A stretch of DNA of 64,000 bases from an uncultured Bacteroidales bacterium (lineage in GTDB: Bacteria > Bacteroidota > Bacteroidia > Bacteroidales > UBA932): NCBI GenBank assembly GCA_937899055.1, contig CALBPX010000074.1:1-64000 (forward strand), written 5' to 3'. A program made the translations under genes and the position numbers. Shown piece by piece: positions 1 to 7,808 of the stretch. The notes under the pieces were generated by a model that saw only the letters and a program-made list of their open reading frames with translations, searched no databases and was not told the origin of the DNA. Numbering within the stretch: position 1 is the stretch's first letter; each line of letters starts with the position of its first letter.

Positions 1-3000
1 GTGTCTGGTAATCATACCTTTCCACAGGATTTAGGCTGTCATCGCGGATGATGTTAAGCCTCTGCGCCGCGTCATAGGTATAGTGAGTAATCCTTCCTGT
101 AGGGTCGCATATCTTGGACGGAAGACCATAAGAGAGCCACTTATACCATGAGACTTCGCTCTGGGGAAGAGCATTCCGGAGCGTAGTTGCCATTGATTCA
201 GTGTCTGTTGCGTCAATGCCTCCAAACGGTGAGTTTCCCAAAGCTGAGGTTACCTGTGTAGTCGTGGCGTTGTCTATCCTGACTGCAACTCCCAGATTGT
301 TGGAATACCAGATGAAGGTTGTGGAGATGCCGTTGGCATCGGTCTTCTGGATGATGTTTCCCTTGCTGTCATAAAGATAGGTGGCATAGGTATACCAGAT
401 CCCGCTTTCGATGTCTCGCTTGCTCCATGTGGAAGGAAGATAAAGAGTATCTGAAACGGATGACAACGGGATAGGGATGAAGGTCAGAGAGTCACAGCTG
501 ACAATCTTTTCCTGCAGGTCACCATGAGGCCTTGCCTTTACCATAATACGGACGGGGCTGCCTATACGGTTATGACGGTACATGGCCTGCTGGATGCCGG
601 TCCGGTTATTAGCAGCTATGTCAGGGATGTAAGTATATGCCGTTGTAACAACATCGCCGTTTGAGAGGGTCTTTACTTCTGATGCCGTCTGGCCTATGGA
701 GTTATAAGTGTACTCAACCTTTGAAAATATGGAGGAGTTGTCTTGGAGGAAGTCCGTAACCTGGTCTCGTGCTTTGCTGGTAGCAAAAGTATATCTGATT
801 ACAGGGCAGTATGCTTCGCCGATATAGATGTTCTCGCTGAAAGGATCGCCCTCTTCTCTGGCGGTATATAACGATTCCGCGCGGCGGAGAAGATCTCCAT
901 CTGCGGAATAGACTTCAGTCATATACTCCCTTCCTCTTCGGTCCTGAAGGCTGGTAGAAGGGCGGAGGATATTATGCACAGCATCGGCACCGCTTTCAGA
1001 AAAAGAGGTCCTGCTGGAGATGAACAAATCTGAAACCAGGCTACCCTGCTCGCCGGAATTGTAGCGGGAGAGAGGCTGGGATTCCGTGGAGAAGCTGTCA
1101 GGAAAGTCATCCCAACCGGTGTAGAAATGTATGGTCTTGGAATTGTCGGGATGGATTTCCTCCACACGGCTGTATTCCACAGGAGTGCCCTCGTAGCTGG
1201 CAAGGCCGGAGGAGGAGGAGGCTATGTTGACATTTACAACATCTCCGTTCCGCATGACACCACCATAGGCCAGCCTGTAGCGGGGATATACCAAAAGACT
1301 GCCGCTGGTAGCGTATCCCGAAGTCAGACGGTTATAGACATATCTTGTGGTGTCTGTAGGAATACCGTTTTCATCCACATTGATAATCATGGATATCCTG
1401 CTGCCCGGTCCCTTATCCAGAAAACCGGTTCCGGAGGTGTACATGCTCGGGATGTAAGAGTTGTCAGACAGCTTTCTAAGGTTCCGCCAGACGGTGTTGT
1501 CCTCATACTGCAGGATGCTGCTCCCGCCTGTAGGATAGGTTATCCTGGTCATAAGGCCTATGGAAGAGGCGTATGTGTTGGCATTACGGCTCGTGCTCAC
1601 GTTTTCGTCGAAGGTTGTGGAGGTAGAGGGATAGGTGCTCAGATTTCCCAGGCTGACGGAGTTCTGGTTCATATAAGAGGAGTCACCCTGGCAAAGATAT
1701 CCCCAGTGATCCGTTGCCGTGGTGCCGAAGGCTGGGAAGAAACGGTCTTCCAGACCAGCATAGTCAAATTTGAAGCTACCAATTCCTTCCTGGTGAACTT
1801 CTGAGAGGAAAGGATAAGGATTGCCGAGAGCGTTGTATGTATATGAGAGTTTCACTACACCTGCGGGAGTGGCTATGCTGTCCAGCTGGAGATAGGTCTG
1901 AGAGGCGTTTATGTCCTTGCGTTCCGCTCCGTATGAACCGGAGCCCCGCAGGTAGGAGCCCTGTTTTCCAGAAGGTTTGGAGGAGTAGAAAAACTCCAGG
2001 TGTCCTCCTCCTGAGAAGTCAATGGAACTGAGGTAGCTGGTGGTGTTGAGATCTTCTCCGTTACGGAGTATGGAGATGGCTTCGTCGCCCGTCTGACTGC
2101 ACAGCCATAGTGAAGAGGAATAAGTGATTATATCGGAATGCTGCTCTTTCTCGTTGTAATTGAAAGTGACGGACTCACCATCCGGACTTTCTATCATCCT
2201 CAACAGGAAGGATATTGCCCTGTAGGGCTGTGCTGACCCGTCGGAAGAGCACTTGTCATAGCCGTTGGGCACGTTTCTCTCTATGCTTCTGAACATTCCG
2301 CTTTCTCCCTGGCTCTGCGCCTCGCCAAAGGTGTATCTGTAACCGTCGGATGTAGTTATCACGAACTCCGAGTTCACGTTGTGGTTCTCGTCGTTTAGAG
2401 AGATATTCGTCTTTTCTATCTTGTAATTTCCGTCAAAGGAATTTGTATGAAAAACGGTGAAGCTACCGTCGGGGTTGCGGTAAAAAGAGCCGCTGTGTCC
2501 CTGGAAAGAAAAGTGGTAGATGTCTGAGGACGTCTCGTATAGGGCGCCGGTGATGCTGTATGCAGTCTTGAGGACATCAGAGGAAGAGGGGTGGTATATG
2601 ACTTCATAAACTATATTGTTGAGCTGGCTGCCGGAGGGGATATAGTCAAATCCAAGAAGGTCACGTGTATCATAGCCGGGAAGGACGGATTGCTTGAAGC
2701 TGCCTCTAAGCTCATCAGGGATGCCGCGCACCTCGCGGGTGATGGCGCCGCCGCAGCCGAGACTCCACCCCAGACCTACGATGCCGGCCTGGCGGTTGGC
2801 AACAAGGCCGTTATAGCTGTAGTCCAGGGAGAGAGGGAGGGAAAAGCGGCTGTCGCGATAGACATAGAGGGGGATAGAGACGGAAAAACAGCCGGTATAG
2901 AGCTGGGCATTAAGCTTTCCATATCTTGTCATCTCCGCAGCCTGTGCAGATGGCTTGTCCGGTTCATTGACCAGAGTAAGCTGGGCATAGGAAGATATTT

Positions 3001-3049
3001 GCCCAAGGAGCAAGAACAATAGAAGGAAGGTACGTAAAGAAGGTTTCAT
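1..3049 (-). CDS. RHS/YD-repeat secreted protein, 5' part (runs off left edge)
   Basis: A minus-strand frame is open from the ATG at 3047-3049 to the window edge (1016 codons, no stop). It starts with a clear signal peptide (MKPSLRTF, Leu-rich core, SYA-Q cleavage). Next comes the block found at the head of Bacteroidota RHS proteins: an Ala/Tyr-rich stretch, a 'SVSIPLY' beta segment and 'GLGWSLGCGGAITR' around residue 90. Long beta-rich YD-type sequence follows; near the edge it reads GRITHYTYDAAQRL, a classic YD unit. Such proteins form a beta shell that usually encloses a variable C-terminal toxin. That end lies outside the window, so toxin identity and export route cannot be judged. No other gene on this strand overlaps; shorter frames on both strands here are shadows. 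Confidence 0.85.
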   Translation of the reverse strand, partial: MKPSLRTFLLLFLLLGQISSYAQLTLVNEPDKPSAQAAEMTRYGKLNAQLYTGCFSVSIPLYVYRDSRFSLPLSLDYSYNGLVANRQAGIVGLGWSLGCGGAITREVRGIPDELRGSFKQSVLPGYDTRDLLGFDYIPSGSQLNNIVYEVIYHPSSSDVLKTAYSITGALYETSSDIYHFSFQGHSGSFYRNPDGSFTVFHTNSFDGNYKIEKTNISLNDENHNVNSEFVITTSDGYRYTFGEAQSQGESGMFRSIERNVPNGYDKCSSDGSAQPYRAISFLLRMIESPDGESVTFNYNEKEQHSDIITYSSSLWLCSQTGDEAISILRNGEDLNTTSYLSSIDFSGGGHLEFFYSSKPSGKQGSYLRGSGSYGAERKDINASQTYLQLDSIATPAGVVKLSYTYNALGNPYPFLSEVHQEGIGSFKFDYAGLEDRFFPAFGTTATDHWGYLCQGDSSYMNQNSVSLGNLSTYPSTSTTFDENVSTSRNANTYASSIGLMTRITYPTGGSSILQYEDNTVWRNLRKLSDNSYIPSMYTSGTGFLDKGPGSRISMIINVDENGIPTDTTRYVYNRLTSGYATSGSLLVYPRYRLAYGGVMRNGDVVNVNIASSSSGLASYEGTPVEYSRVEEIHPDNSKTIHFYTGWDDFPDSFSTESQPLSRYNSGEQGSLVSDLFISSRTSFSESGADAVHNILRPSTSLQDRRGREYMTEVYSADGDLLRRAESLYTAREEGDPFSENIYIGEAYCPVIRYTFATSKARDQVTDFLQDNSSIFSKVEYTYNSIGQTASEVKTLSNGDVVTTAYTYIPDIAANNRTGIQQAMYRHNRIGSPVRIMVKARPHGDLQEKIVSCDSLTFIPIPLSSVSDTLYLPSTWSKRDIESGIWYTYATYLYDSKGNIIQKTDANGISTTFIWYSNNLGVAVRIDNATTTQVTSALGNSPFGGIDATDTESMATTLRNALPQSEVSWYKWLSYGLPSKICDPTGRITHYTYDAAQRLNIIRDDSLNPVERYDYQT

Positions 3050-3110
3050 ATAATATGCTTTTACAAATTAAGACTTACAAAACAACGAATACAATCTGTA
3101 ATTTAAATAT

Positions 3111-3218
3111 TTATCTGTCATTCCTAATGATGGAGATCTGTACTTCCTTGCTTTCTCCGATAGTTTCTTCTATGAAGGCAGCTATCTCGTTGCTGAAAAG
3201 AATGTTGTAGCTGTTCAT
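3111..3218 (-). CDS. small ORF (35 aa) upstream of the RHS gene
   Basis: An ATG at 3216-3218 opens a 35-codon frame (MNSYNILFSNEIAAFIEETI...) ending in TAA at 3111-3113. It lies 61 bases before the RHS start, on the same strand and downstream of the same apparent promoter. The peptide is acidic in its first two thirds and has no signal peptide or membrane segment. It could be a leader peptide, a small partner protein or chance. I recognise no family. Support is its position and the lack of any better explanation for this 250-base leader. Confidence 0.4.
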   Translation of the reverse strand: MNSYNILFSNEIAAFIEETIGESKEVQISIIRNDR

Positions 3219-3291
3219 AATCTTATGTTTTTAATTTGTATTCCTTTCTGTTTCTGTCCGGACAGTCTTGTCTGGTCTTTGTTTTACGATG

Positions 3292-3326
3292 CAAAGGTAT
3301 GGCTGCATTTTGACAGGTTTTGTCAA
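3292..3326 (-). promoter_or_regulatory. promoter and inverted repeat for the RHS unit
   Basis: On the minus strand TACCTTTG (3292-3299) fits the Bacteroidota -7 consensus TAnnTTTG. Upstream is TTGACA (3321-3326), one arm of the perfect inverted repeat TTGACA-N5-TGTCAA (3310-3326). The TTG is 24 bases from the -7 element, longer than the usual 19-21, so the inverted repeat may be an operator covering the -33 region rather than a plain promoter element. It also sits about 75 bases before the SGNH hydrolase gene on the other strand. Confidence 0.4.
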
Positions 3327-3399
3327 TGATGAAAATATTTTACTTTCTTCAAAATTGTTATCTTGCAATTGGAATAGAAATCACAAACGAGACACAGAC

Positions 3400-4176
3400 A
3401 TGAGAAAGACACAGATTTTCAGAGCGTTTATAATTGCAATTGCAGCAATGCTGCCGATAGAGGGCATGGCTCAGGGAAAAGCAACGGAAGCAAACACCAA
3501 GAAACAGGACTGGGCGCAGTTCTATGTATTTCAGAAAGATAACGCAAGAATTATGAAACAGGCCAGAGAACCACAAAAGGGAATGTGTCCGAAATGCGAG
3601 TGGAAAAACCGCAAGATTAAGGCAGTGCTGATGGGAGACTCCATAACCGAGCTCTGGTGGGATCTGGACTCCACGTTCTTCAAGGACAACAACTTTGTAG
3701 GCAGAGGTATTTCCGGACAGACCACCAGCGAAATGCTGGTCCGTTTCCGCCGCGACGTACTGGATCTGAACCCTCAGTATGTGTTCATCCTTGCCGGCAC
3801 AAACGATGTTGCGCAGAACAACGGCAAAATCAGCCCGGAAAACATACTCGGCAACCTGAAATCCATGGTAGAACTCGCCAAGGCTCACAATATCAAACCA
3901 ATACTCTGCTCAGTTCCGCCTGCAGCCGGCTTTGTCTGGAGGAAAGACCTTACCCCCGCACAGGATATAATCAAACTCAACAAAATGATCAGAGACTATG
4001 CAGAAAGCCTCAGCATTCCTTACATAGACTACCATTCCTTGCTCAGCGATGAAAACGGCGCACTTCCGAAGAAGTATTCCAAAGACGGAGTCCACCCTAT
4101 AACCGAAGGCTACAAAGTTATGGAAGGATTATTGCTTGATGAGTTCAGGAAGATAGACGGCTCAAAAGACCGGTAA
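3400..4176 (+). CDS. secreted SGNH/GDSL-family hydrolase
   Basis: 258 aa from the ATG at 3400. An upstream in-frame start at 3268 would put 44 residues before the obvious signal peptide (MRKTQIFRAF...GMAQ-G), so it is rejected. SGNH blocks are complete: GDSIT with the nucleophile Ser81, GRGISGQ (oxyanion Gly about 103), GTND at 133-136, and DGVH with Asp229 and His232. This is the catalytic layout of GDSL esterases and platelet-activating-factor-acetylhydrolase-like enzymes, which remove acyl or acetyl groups from lipids or glycans. The substrate cannot be read. A CPKC pair just before block I may form a disulfide after export. Likely periplasmic. Confidence 0.9.
   Translation: MRKTQIFRAFIIAIAAMLPIEGMAQGKATEANTKKQDWAQFYVFQKDNARIMKQAREPQKGMCPKCEWKNRKIKAVLMGDSITELWWDLDSTFFKDNNFVGRGISGQTTSEMLVRFRRDVLDLNPQYVFILAGTNDVAQNNGKISPENILGNLKSMVELAKAHNIKPILCSVPPAAGFVWRKDLTPAQDIIKLNKMIRDYAESLSIPYIDYHSLLSDENGALPKKYSKDGVHPITEGYKVMEGLLLDEFRKIDGSKDR
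4042..4050 (+). repeat. dispersed 9-mer CTCAGCGAT (first of 20 copies)
   Basis: Exact copies found by eye. Plus strand starts: 4042, 4247, 15801, 17211, 17955, 30498, 36860, 48278, 53512, 58550, 60917. Minus strand (read as ATCGCTGAG on +) starts: 8810, 12780, 16909, 26332, 30579, 40620, 46483, 48596, 55688. Uniform base composition predicts about 0.5 copies on both strands of 64 kb. Copies lie inside genes in different codon phases, for example CTC-AGC-GAT, (C)TCA-GCG-AT and ATC-GCT-GAG, so protein sequence alone does not explain them. Near copies with another first base occur at about 6133, 10522, 12227, 33066, 40803, 52513 and 59231. No polarity is seen (11 plus, 9 minus). Confidence 0.75.
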
Positions 4177-4220
4177 CTGCCCCGAGCCGGAGTTTTCAGA
4201 AACTTTAAACCTGAACTGCC

Positions 4221-4589
4221 ATGAAAAAGATTTTTGCAATACTGGCCTCAGCGATAATCCTGCTGACATTGCCGTCAAAGGCTGATGCTCAGACCATCCG
4301 CGACAGATACGGCGCAGCCATAGGCTCCATAGACAACAACGGAACCATCAGAGACCGGTATGGAAGCCAGGTCGGAAAGATTGACTCAGACGGTACCATC
4401 CGCAACAAGTACGGAAGTCAGGTAGGAAAGGTCAATTCAGACGGAGTAGTACGGGATAATTACGGTTCACAGATAGGTAAGGTCGATAATGATGGAACCG
4501 TCCGCAACAAGTATGGCTCATCCATAGGAAGTGCAAGGGGAATTCCTACAACCTGGGCCGGCCTATACTTCTTCTTCAACCTCAACTGA
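4221..4589 (+). CDS. secreted five-repeat beta-flower protein
   Basis: 122 aa with a signal peptide (cleavage near ADA-Q at residue 23). The mature part is almost entirely five tandem copies of a 17-residue unit, T-I-R-D-R-Y-G-x-x-I-G-x-I-D-x-D-G, the last one diverged (VRNKYGSSIGSARG). This matches the small '4-fold/5-fold beta-flower' proteins of Bacteroidota, in which each unit is a blade of a compact all-beta flower. Function is unknown. It lies 44 bases after the SGNH hydrolase gene and is probably cotranscribed; the hairpin at 4672-4707 closes the unit. Confidence 0.8.
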   Translation: MKKIFAILASAIILLTLPSKADAQTIRDRYGAAIGSIDNNGTIRDRYGSQVGKIDSDGTIRNKYGSQVGKVNSDGVVRDNYGSQIGKVDNDGTVRNKYGSSIGSARGIPTTWAGLYFFFNLN

Positions 4590-4671
4590 CAATGCCGTTC
4601 CACCTACAGATTGTGGTCCTGCCTTTAGTGGATTTACGGTGCAGCAGGCTTTCCAATGGCGTAACGGCAAT

Positions 4672-4707
4672 AAAAAAACGCAGTAGATTTTTCTACCGCG
4701 TTTTTTT
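4672..4707. terminator. bidirectional intrinsic terminator
   Basis: A hairpin (CGCAGTAGA ... TCTACCGCG, one mismatch) is flanked by seven A on the left (4672-4678) and seven T on the right (4701-4707). It can therefore terminate both the beta-flower gene on the plus strand and the tRNA pair on the minus strand. The minus-strand tRNA-Met ends at 4709, two bases from the hairpin element. Confidence 0.85.
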
Positions 4708-4708
4708 G

Positions 4709-4782
4709 TAGCGTGGGGCGGGATTGAACCGCCGACCTCATGATTATGAATCATGCGCTCTAACCAGCTGAGCTACCACGCC
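4709..4782 (-). tRNA. tRNA-Met (CAT)
   Basis: 74-nt cloverleaf on the minus strand. Acceptor GGCGTGG pairs with CCACGCT (G1-T72 wobble); D arm GCTC/GAGC; anticodon stem CATGA/TCATG with loop TTCATAA (anticodon CAT); T arm GGCGG-TTCAATC-CCGCC; discriminator A. CCA is not encoded. It looks like an elongator Met tRNA. An Ile2 tRNA (lysidine at C34) also has CAT, and the two are hard to separate by eye. Confidence 0.9.
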
Positions 4783-4790
4783 CCAAGTTG

Positions 4791-4861
4791 TTGAGATACC
4801 CGGATTCGAACCAGGACTAAGAGGACCAGAATCTCTTGTGCTGCCATTACACCATATCTCA
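4791..4861 (-). tRNA. tRNA-Gln (CTG)
   Basis: 71-nt cloverleaf eight bases upstream of tRNA-Met on the same strand. Acceptor TGAGATA/TATCTCA, D arm GTGT/GCAC, anticodon loop TTCTGGT (anticodon CTG, Gln), four-base variable region, T arm CCTGG-TTCGAAT-CCGGG, discriminator A. The anticodon stem AGAGA/CCTCT has an A-C mismatch at the loop-closing pair 31-39. Probably cotranscribed with tRNA-Met and ended by the terminator at 4672-4707. Confidence 0.9.
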
Positions 4862-4911
4862 ATGGTTCCCGTTTGTTTTCAAATGGGAGTGCAAAAGTAA
4901 AGAAAATTCCG

Positions 4912-5460
4912 TTATTCGCAAATTTTTTCCACAAGTACGGTTGCATAAACCGCCACCCCCTCTTCTCTGCCTACAAATCCGGCACCTTCCGTAGTAGTTG
5001 CCTTAACGGATATATCCTCTACGCTGCACAGACAGTCCGTGACTTGGCTGATGCCGCTGTCCTGGAAATGTTGTTTTGCGGCAACGGACAATGTTTCAGC
5101 AAGAGTCTGACGCATCTGCTGGATGTAGGGAGCTACTTTGGGCTTCTGCAGAAGGATTGTCAGGTCTGCATTTACAAGCCTGTATCCTTTCTCCAAGACC
5201 AGCTTGTAAGACCTTGCAAGCAGGATTTTGCTGTCGATTCCTTTGAACTCGGGGCTGTTGTCCGGAAAGTGATGCCCTATATCGCCGAGGCTCACGGCAC
5301 CCAAAAGGGCATCGCAGAGAGCATGGATGGCTACATCTCCGTCTGAATGAGCCACCAGGCCCTTACTGTGGGGAATGTCCACTCCGCAAAGGACCAGCCT
5401 CAGCCCCGTAGCCAAAAGATGGACATCGTATCCATTACCTATTCTGTATGCACTTTTCAT
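4912..5460 (-). CDS. ispF: 2-C-methyl-D-erythritol 2,4-cyclodiphosphate synthase
   Basis: 182 aa from the ATG at 5460 (a TTG three codons upstream is less likely). IspF converts CDP-methylerythritol 2-phosphate into the cyclic diphosphate with loss of CMP, in the non-mevalonate isoprenoid pathway. Seen: GYDVH near residue 11 (metal-binding Asp and His), HSDGDV, the DIGHHFPD loop, ATTTEG and a C-terminal REEGVAVYA segment. The protein is slightly longer than the usual ~160 aa because of an extended insert between DIGHHFPD and the C-terminus. The pathway partner ispD is also in this window, 53 kb away, so the two are not an operon here. Confidence 0.95.
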   Translation of the reverse strand: MKSAYRIGNGYDVHLLATGLRLVLCGVDIPHSKGLVAHSDGDVAIHALCDALLGAVSLGDIGHHFPDNSPEFKGIDSKILLARSYKLVLEKGYRLVNADLTILLQKPKVAPYIQQMRQTLAETLSVAAKQHFQDSGISQVTDCLCSVEDISVKATTTEGAGFVGREEGVAVYATVLVEKICE

Positions 5461-5478
5461 ATTATACAATCCGTTATT

Positions 5479-5526
5479 GAAACGGCTCCGGTTTCAGAAT
5501 TCAAAGAAACGGCTCCGGTTTCAGAA
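5479..5526. repeat. tandem 21-bp repeat, 27-bp period, in ispF/mutL intergenic region
   Basis: Two perfect 21-bp copies (5479-5499 and 5506-5526), each built on a near-palindrome GAAACGG-CTC-CGGTTTC, followed by a third half-site (CGGAAAC, 5531-5537). They lie between the divergent ispF gene and the small membrane protein/mutL unit, about 45 bases upstream of the -33 box at 5570. Position and symmetry suggest a regulator binding array; it could also be a chance duplication. Confidence 0.6.
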
Positions 5527-5569
5527 CTCACGGAAACAAAAGTAATCAAAATGTAGCTTTGGAGATTCT

Positions 5570-5600
5570 TTTGGGGACTTTTCTTTTTTAGTTATCTTTG
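5570..5600 (+). promoter_or_regulatory. Bacteroidota-type promoter of the mutL operon
   Basis: TTTG at 5570-5573, a 19-base spacer and TATCTTTG at 5593-5600 match the TTTG-N19-21-TAnnTTTG consensus well. The expected transcript start is about 5607, leaving a short leader before the ATG at 5624. Confidence 0.7.
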
Positions 5601-5623
5601 GAGTTTGTACAAAAGAGAGTTTT

Positions 5624-5944
5624 ATGGGGTTCAAGTTTTTTCATCTGCCGGAACACAGGGTATTTGACTATCCCGCCAGGTACTATAACAAGGACCTGCA
5701 GAAGTTCGACGATATAAACGCCGAAGCCAAAGCAGCGCAGGAAAACAAGGAATATGTTCCGGGAAGCATTGTAAGCAAGGGATTCAGACGGTCTTACCAC
5801 AGGGAACTCAAGAGGGCCGACGGCGGATACGGCAAGGGCAAGAGGTATATAGTACTTGCTTTGATTGTCGTAATTCTTGTTGCCCTGCTTTACTTTACAA
5901 AGGCCCTGCACCTGCTGTTCCAGGCATATCAGACCACTCACTGA
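5624..5944 (+). CDS. small conserved-looking inner-membrane protein upstream of mutL
   Basis: 106 aa. The N-terminal ~75 residues are charged and soluble, with Tyr/Arg-rich patches (HRVFDYPARYYN, GFRRSYHREL). One strong hydrophobic helix follows at about 77-98 and a short tail. The predicted topology is cytoplasmic N-terminus with a C-terminal anchor. I do not recognise a family by motif. It is the first gene after a well-matched promoter and is 55 bases from mutL, so the two are probably cotranscribed. Confidence 0.65.
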   Translation: MGFKFFHLPEHRVFDYPARYYNKDLQKFDDINAEAKAAQENKEYVPGSIVSKGFRRSYHRELKRADGGYGKGKRYIVLALIVVILVALLYFTKALHLLFQAYQTTH

Positions 5945-5999
5945 TGTCAGGCTGTGCACTCTGTATGCCTCAAATGAAAGAACCAAATTATTGAATGAA

Positions 6000-7778
6000 A
6001 TGTTAAAAGTTCTGCCTGAACATATCTACAGCCTTATTGCCGCAGGGGAAGTTATCCAGCGGCCGGCATCGGTGGTAAAGGAACTGATGGAAAACTCCGC
6101 AGATGCGGGAGCCACATCCATCATGCTGGTTGTCAGCGATTACGGCAAAACCCTCATTCAGGTAATAGACAACGGATGCGGAATGGACTCTGAGGAGGCA
6201 GAAATCTGTTTCCTCAGCCATGCAACCTCAAAGATAGACTCCGTAGAAGACCTCCAGAGGCTCCACACCTTCGGATTCAGGGGCGAGGCTCTGGCTTCCA
6301 TAGCCGCCTGCGCAGATGTTACCCTCAAAACCAGAAAAGAAGGGCAGGATACCGGATGCCAGGTGCATATTTCCGGAGGCAAGATTCTGGAAAAAACCGA
6401 GATAGCCTGTCCTCAAGGCTGCAACGTAGCGGTCAGAAACCTCTTCTTTAACATTCCGGCCCGCCGCAAGTTCCTGAAATCGGACAACAGCGAATACAGG
6501 ATGATAGTTGCGGAATTTACAAGAGTGGCCCTCACCCGTCTGGACATAGAATTCAGGCTGATTTCCAACTCCAAAGAGGTAATTACCCTGCCACGCGGGC
6601 GCAACCTCAAGCAAAGAATTACGGACCTTTTGGGTTCGGCTGCCGGAAAACAGCTGATAGATGTAAGCGTAGATACCACCGTTGTAAAAATCAGCGGTAT
6701 TGTAGGCACGCCCCAAAGCGCAAAGAAGAACCAGCCCAACACCTATCTGTTTGCTAACGGCAGGTTCTTCCGCAGCCCCATGCTTCACAGGGCTGTAATG
6801 AAGGGCTACGGCAACCTGATTGCCGACTCAACCACTCCGCATTACTTTCTGTTCCTGGAAGTTCCGCCGCAGGAAATGGATGTAAACATCAGCCCGTCCA
6901 AGACAGAAATTAAATTGGAGAACGAGCAGGTTATCTTCCAGATAATGGAAGCCGCCGTAAAGGAAGCCATAGGCAAGAATGCATTTGCTCCGGCCATAGA
7001 TTTTGACACCGAGGGTGTTCCTGTGGAAATCAGTACGGGCGACGGTTTCACCCTTTCTCCGGAGGAAAAGAAAATCATGCAGAACGGGGGCTTCCGCCAG
7101 CCTAAGATAGACTACGACCCGCTCTTCAACCCGTTTGACCAACAGCAGCAAAAGACTCCGGCCCCATACAAAACCGTGCCGAGTTCCATGAACGACATGC
7201 TCAAAGAAGAGGCTGGGCAAAGACGCATACTTCAGATAGACCGCAATGTTGTGGCAATGGCCGACCAAGACGGCGGGCTTCTTGTGGTAAACATTGCAAG
7301 AGCAAGACAGAGAATCTTTTACGAGCGTTATCTGGAATCTATGCTGAATAACGGATGTCAGATTCAGGAAGAACTGTTCCCTAAGACCGTAACGCTGGAC
7401 CATGCCTCTTTTGCAACGCTTATGGACAATGCCGAAAAGGTCCGCAGCCTGGGATTTGAAATCCGGCCGTTTGGCAAAGACTGCGTTGTTGTAAGCGGAA
7501 CTCCTGCCGATTTCCGAGGCGAAAAGTTCTCTGTGGAAGACATAGTTGAAGAACTGGTGTCATACATAGAGGAAGAAAATCAGGACGAGCTCTTCCGCAA
7601 AGCCGCTGAGGACATTGCCCGTCACACCTACTTTTCATACACAGCGGACATTACCGAACGCGAGGCCGCTGCCGTCATAGACGGGCTCTTTGCCTGCAAG
7701 CAGCCTGCAACGGCTCCGGGCGGAGGCTACACGTTCATACGGATAGGGGCCGACGAAATCAGGCACAAACTGATGTAA
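6000..7778 (+). CDS. mutL: DNA mismatch repair protein MutL
   Basis: 592 aa from the ATG at 6000. MutL links MutS mismatch recognition to strand removal. The GHKL ATPase half is complete: Glu28 and Asn32 in ELMENSADAG, DNGCGM at 57-62, ATSKID and GFRGEALASI at 92-101. The C-terminal dimerisation half is present. Where endonuclease-type MutL proteins carry DQHA(x)2E(x)4E, this one reads NIARARQRIFYE (about residues 430-441), so the metal-site Asp and His are absent. Inference: this MutL is probably not a nicking endonuclease. A rhomboid gene follows 30 bases downstream. Confidence 0.93.
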   Translation: MLKVLPEHIYSLIAAGEVIQRPASVVKELMENSADAGATSIMLVVSDYGKTLIQVIDNGCGMDSEEAEICFLSHATSKIDSVEDLQRLHTFGFRGEALASIAACADVTLKTRKEGQDTGCQVHISGGKILEKTEIACPQGCNVAVRNLFFNIPARRKFLKSDNSEYRMIVAEFTRVALTRLDIEFRLISNSKEVITLPRGRNLKQRITDLLGSAAGKQLIDVSVDTTVVKISGIVGTPQSAKKNQPNTYLFANGRFFRSPMLHRAVMKGYGNLIADSTTPHYFLFLEVPPQEMDVNISPSKTEIKLENEQVIFQIMEAAVKEAIGKNAFAPAIDFDTEGVPVEISTGDGFTLSPEEKKIMQNGGFRQPKIDYDPLFNPFDQQQQKTPAPYKTVPSSMNDMLKEEAGQRRILQIDRNVVAMADQDGGLLVVNIARARQRIFYERYLESMLNNGCQIQEELFPKTVTLDHASFATLMDNAEKVRSLGFEIRPFGKDCVVVSGTPADFRGEKFSVEDIVEELVSYIEEENQDELFRKAAEDIARHTYFSYTADITEREAAAVIDGLFACKQPATAPGGGYTFIRIGADEIRHKLM

Positions 7779-7808
7779 CAACCGCACTCAGGTACAAAAA
7801 CAAAGAAA

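Noticed and set aside
1127..1804. 225-aa plus-strand frame
   Set aside because: Same triplet phase as, and fully antisense to, the RHS frame; no family features.
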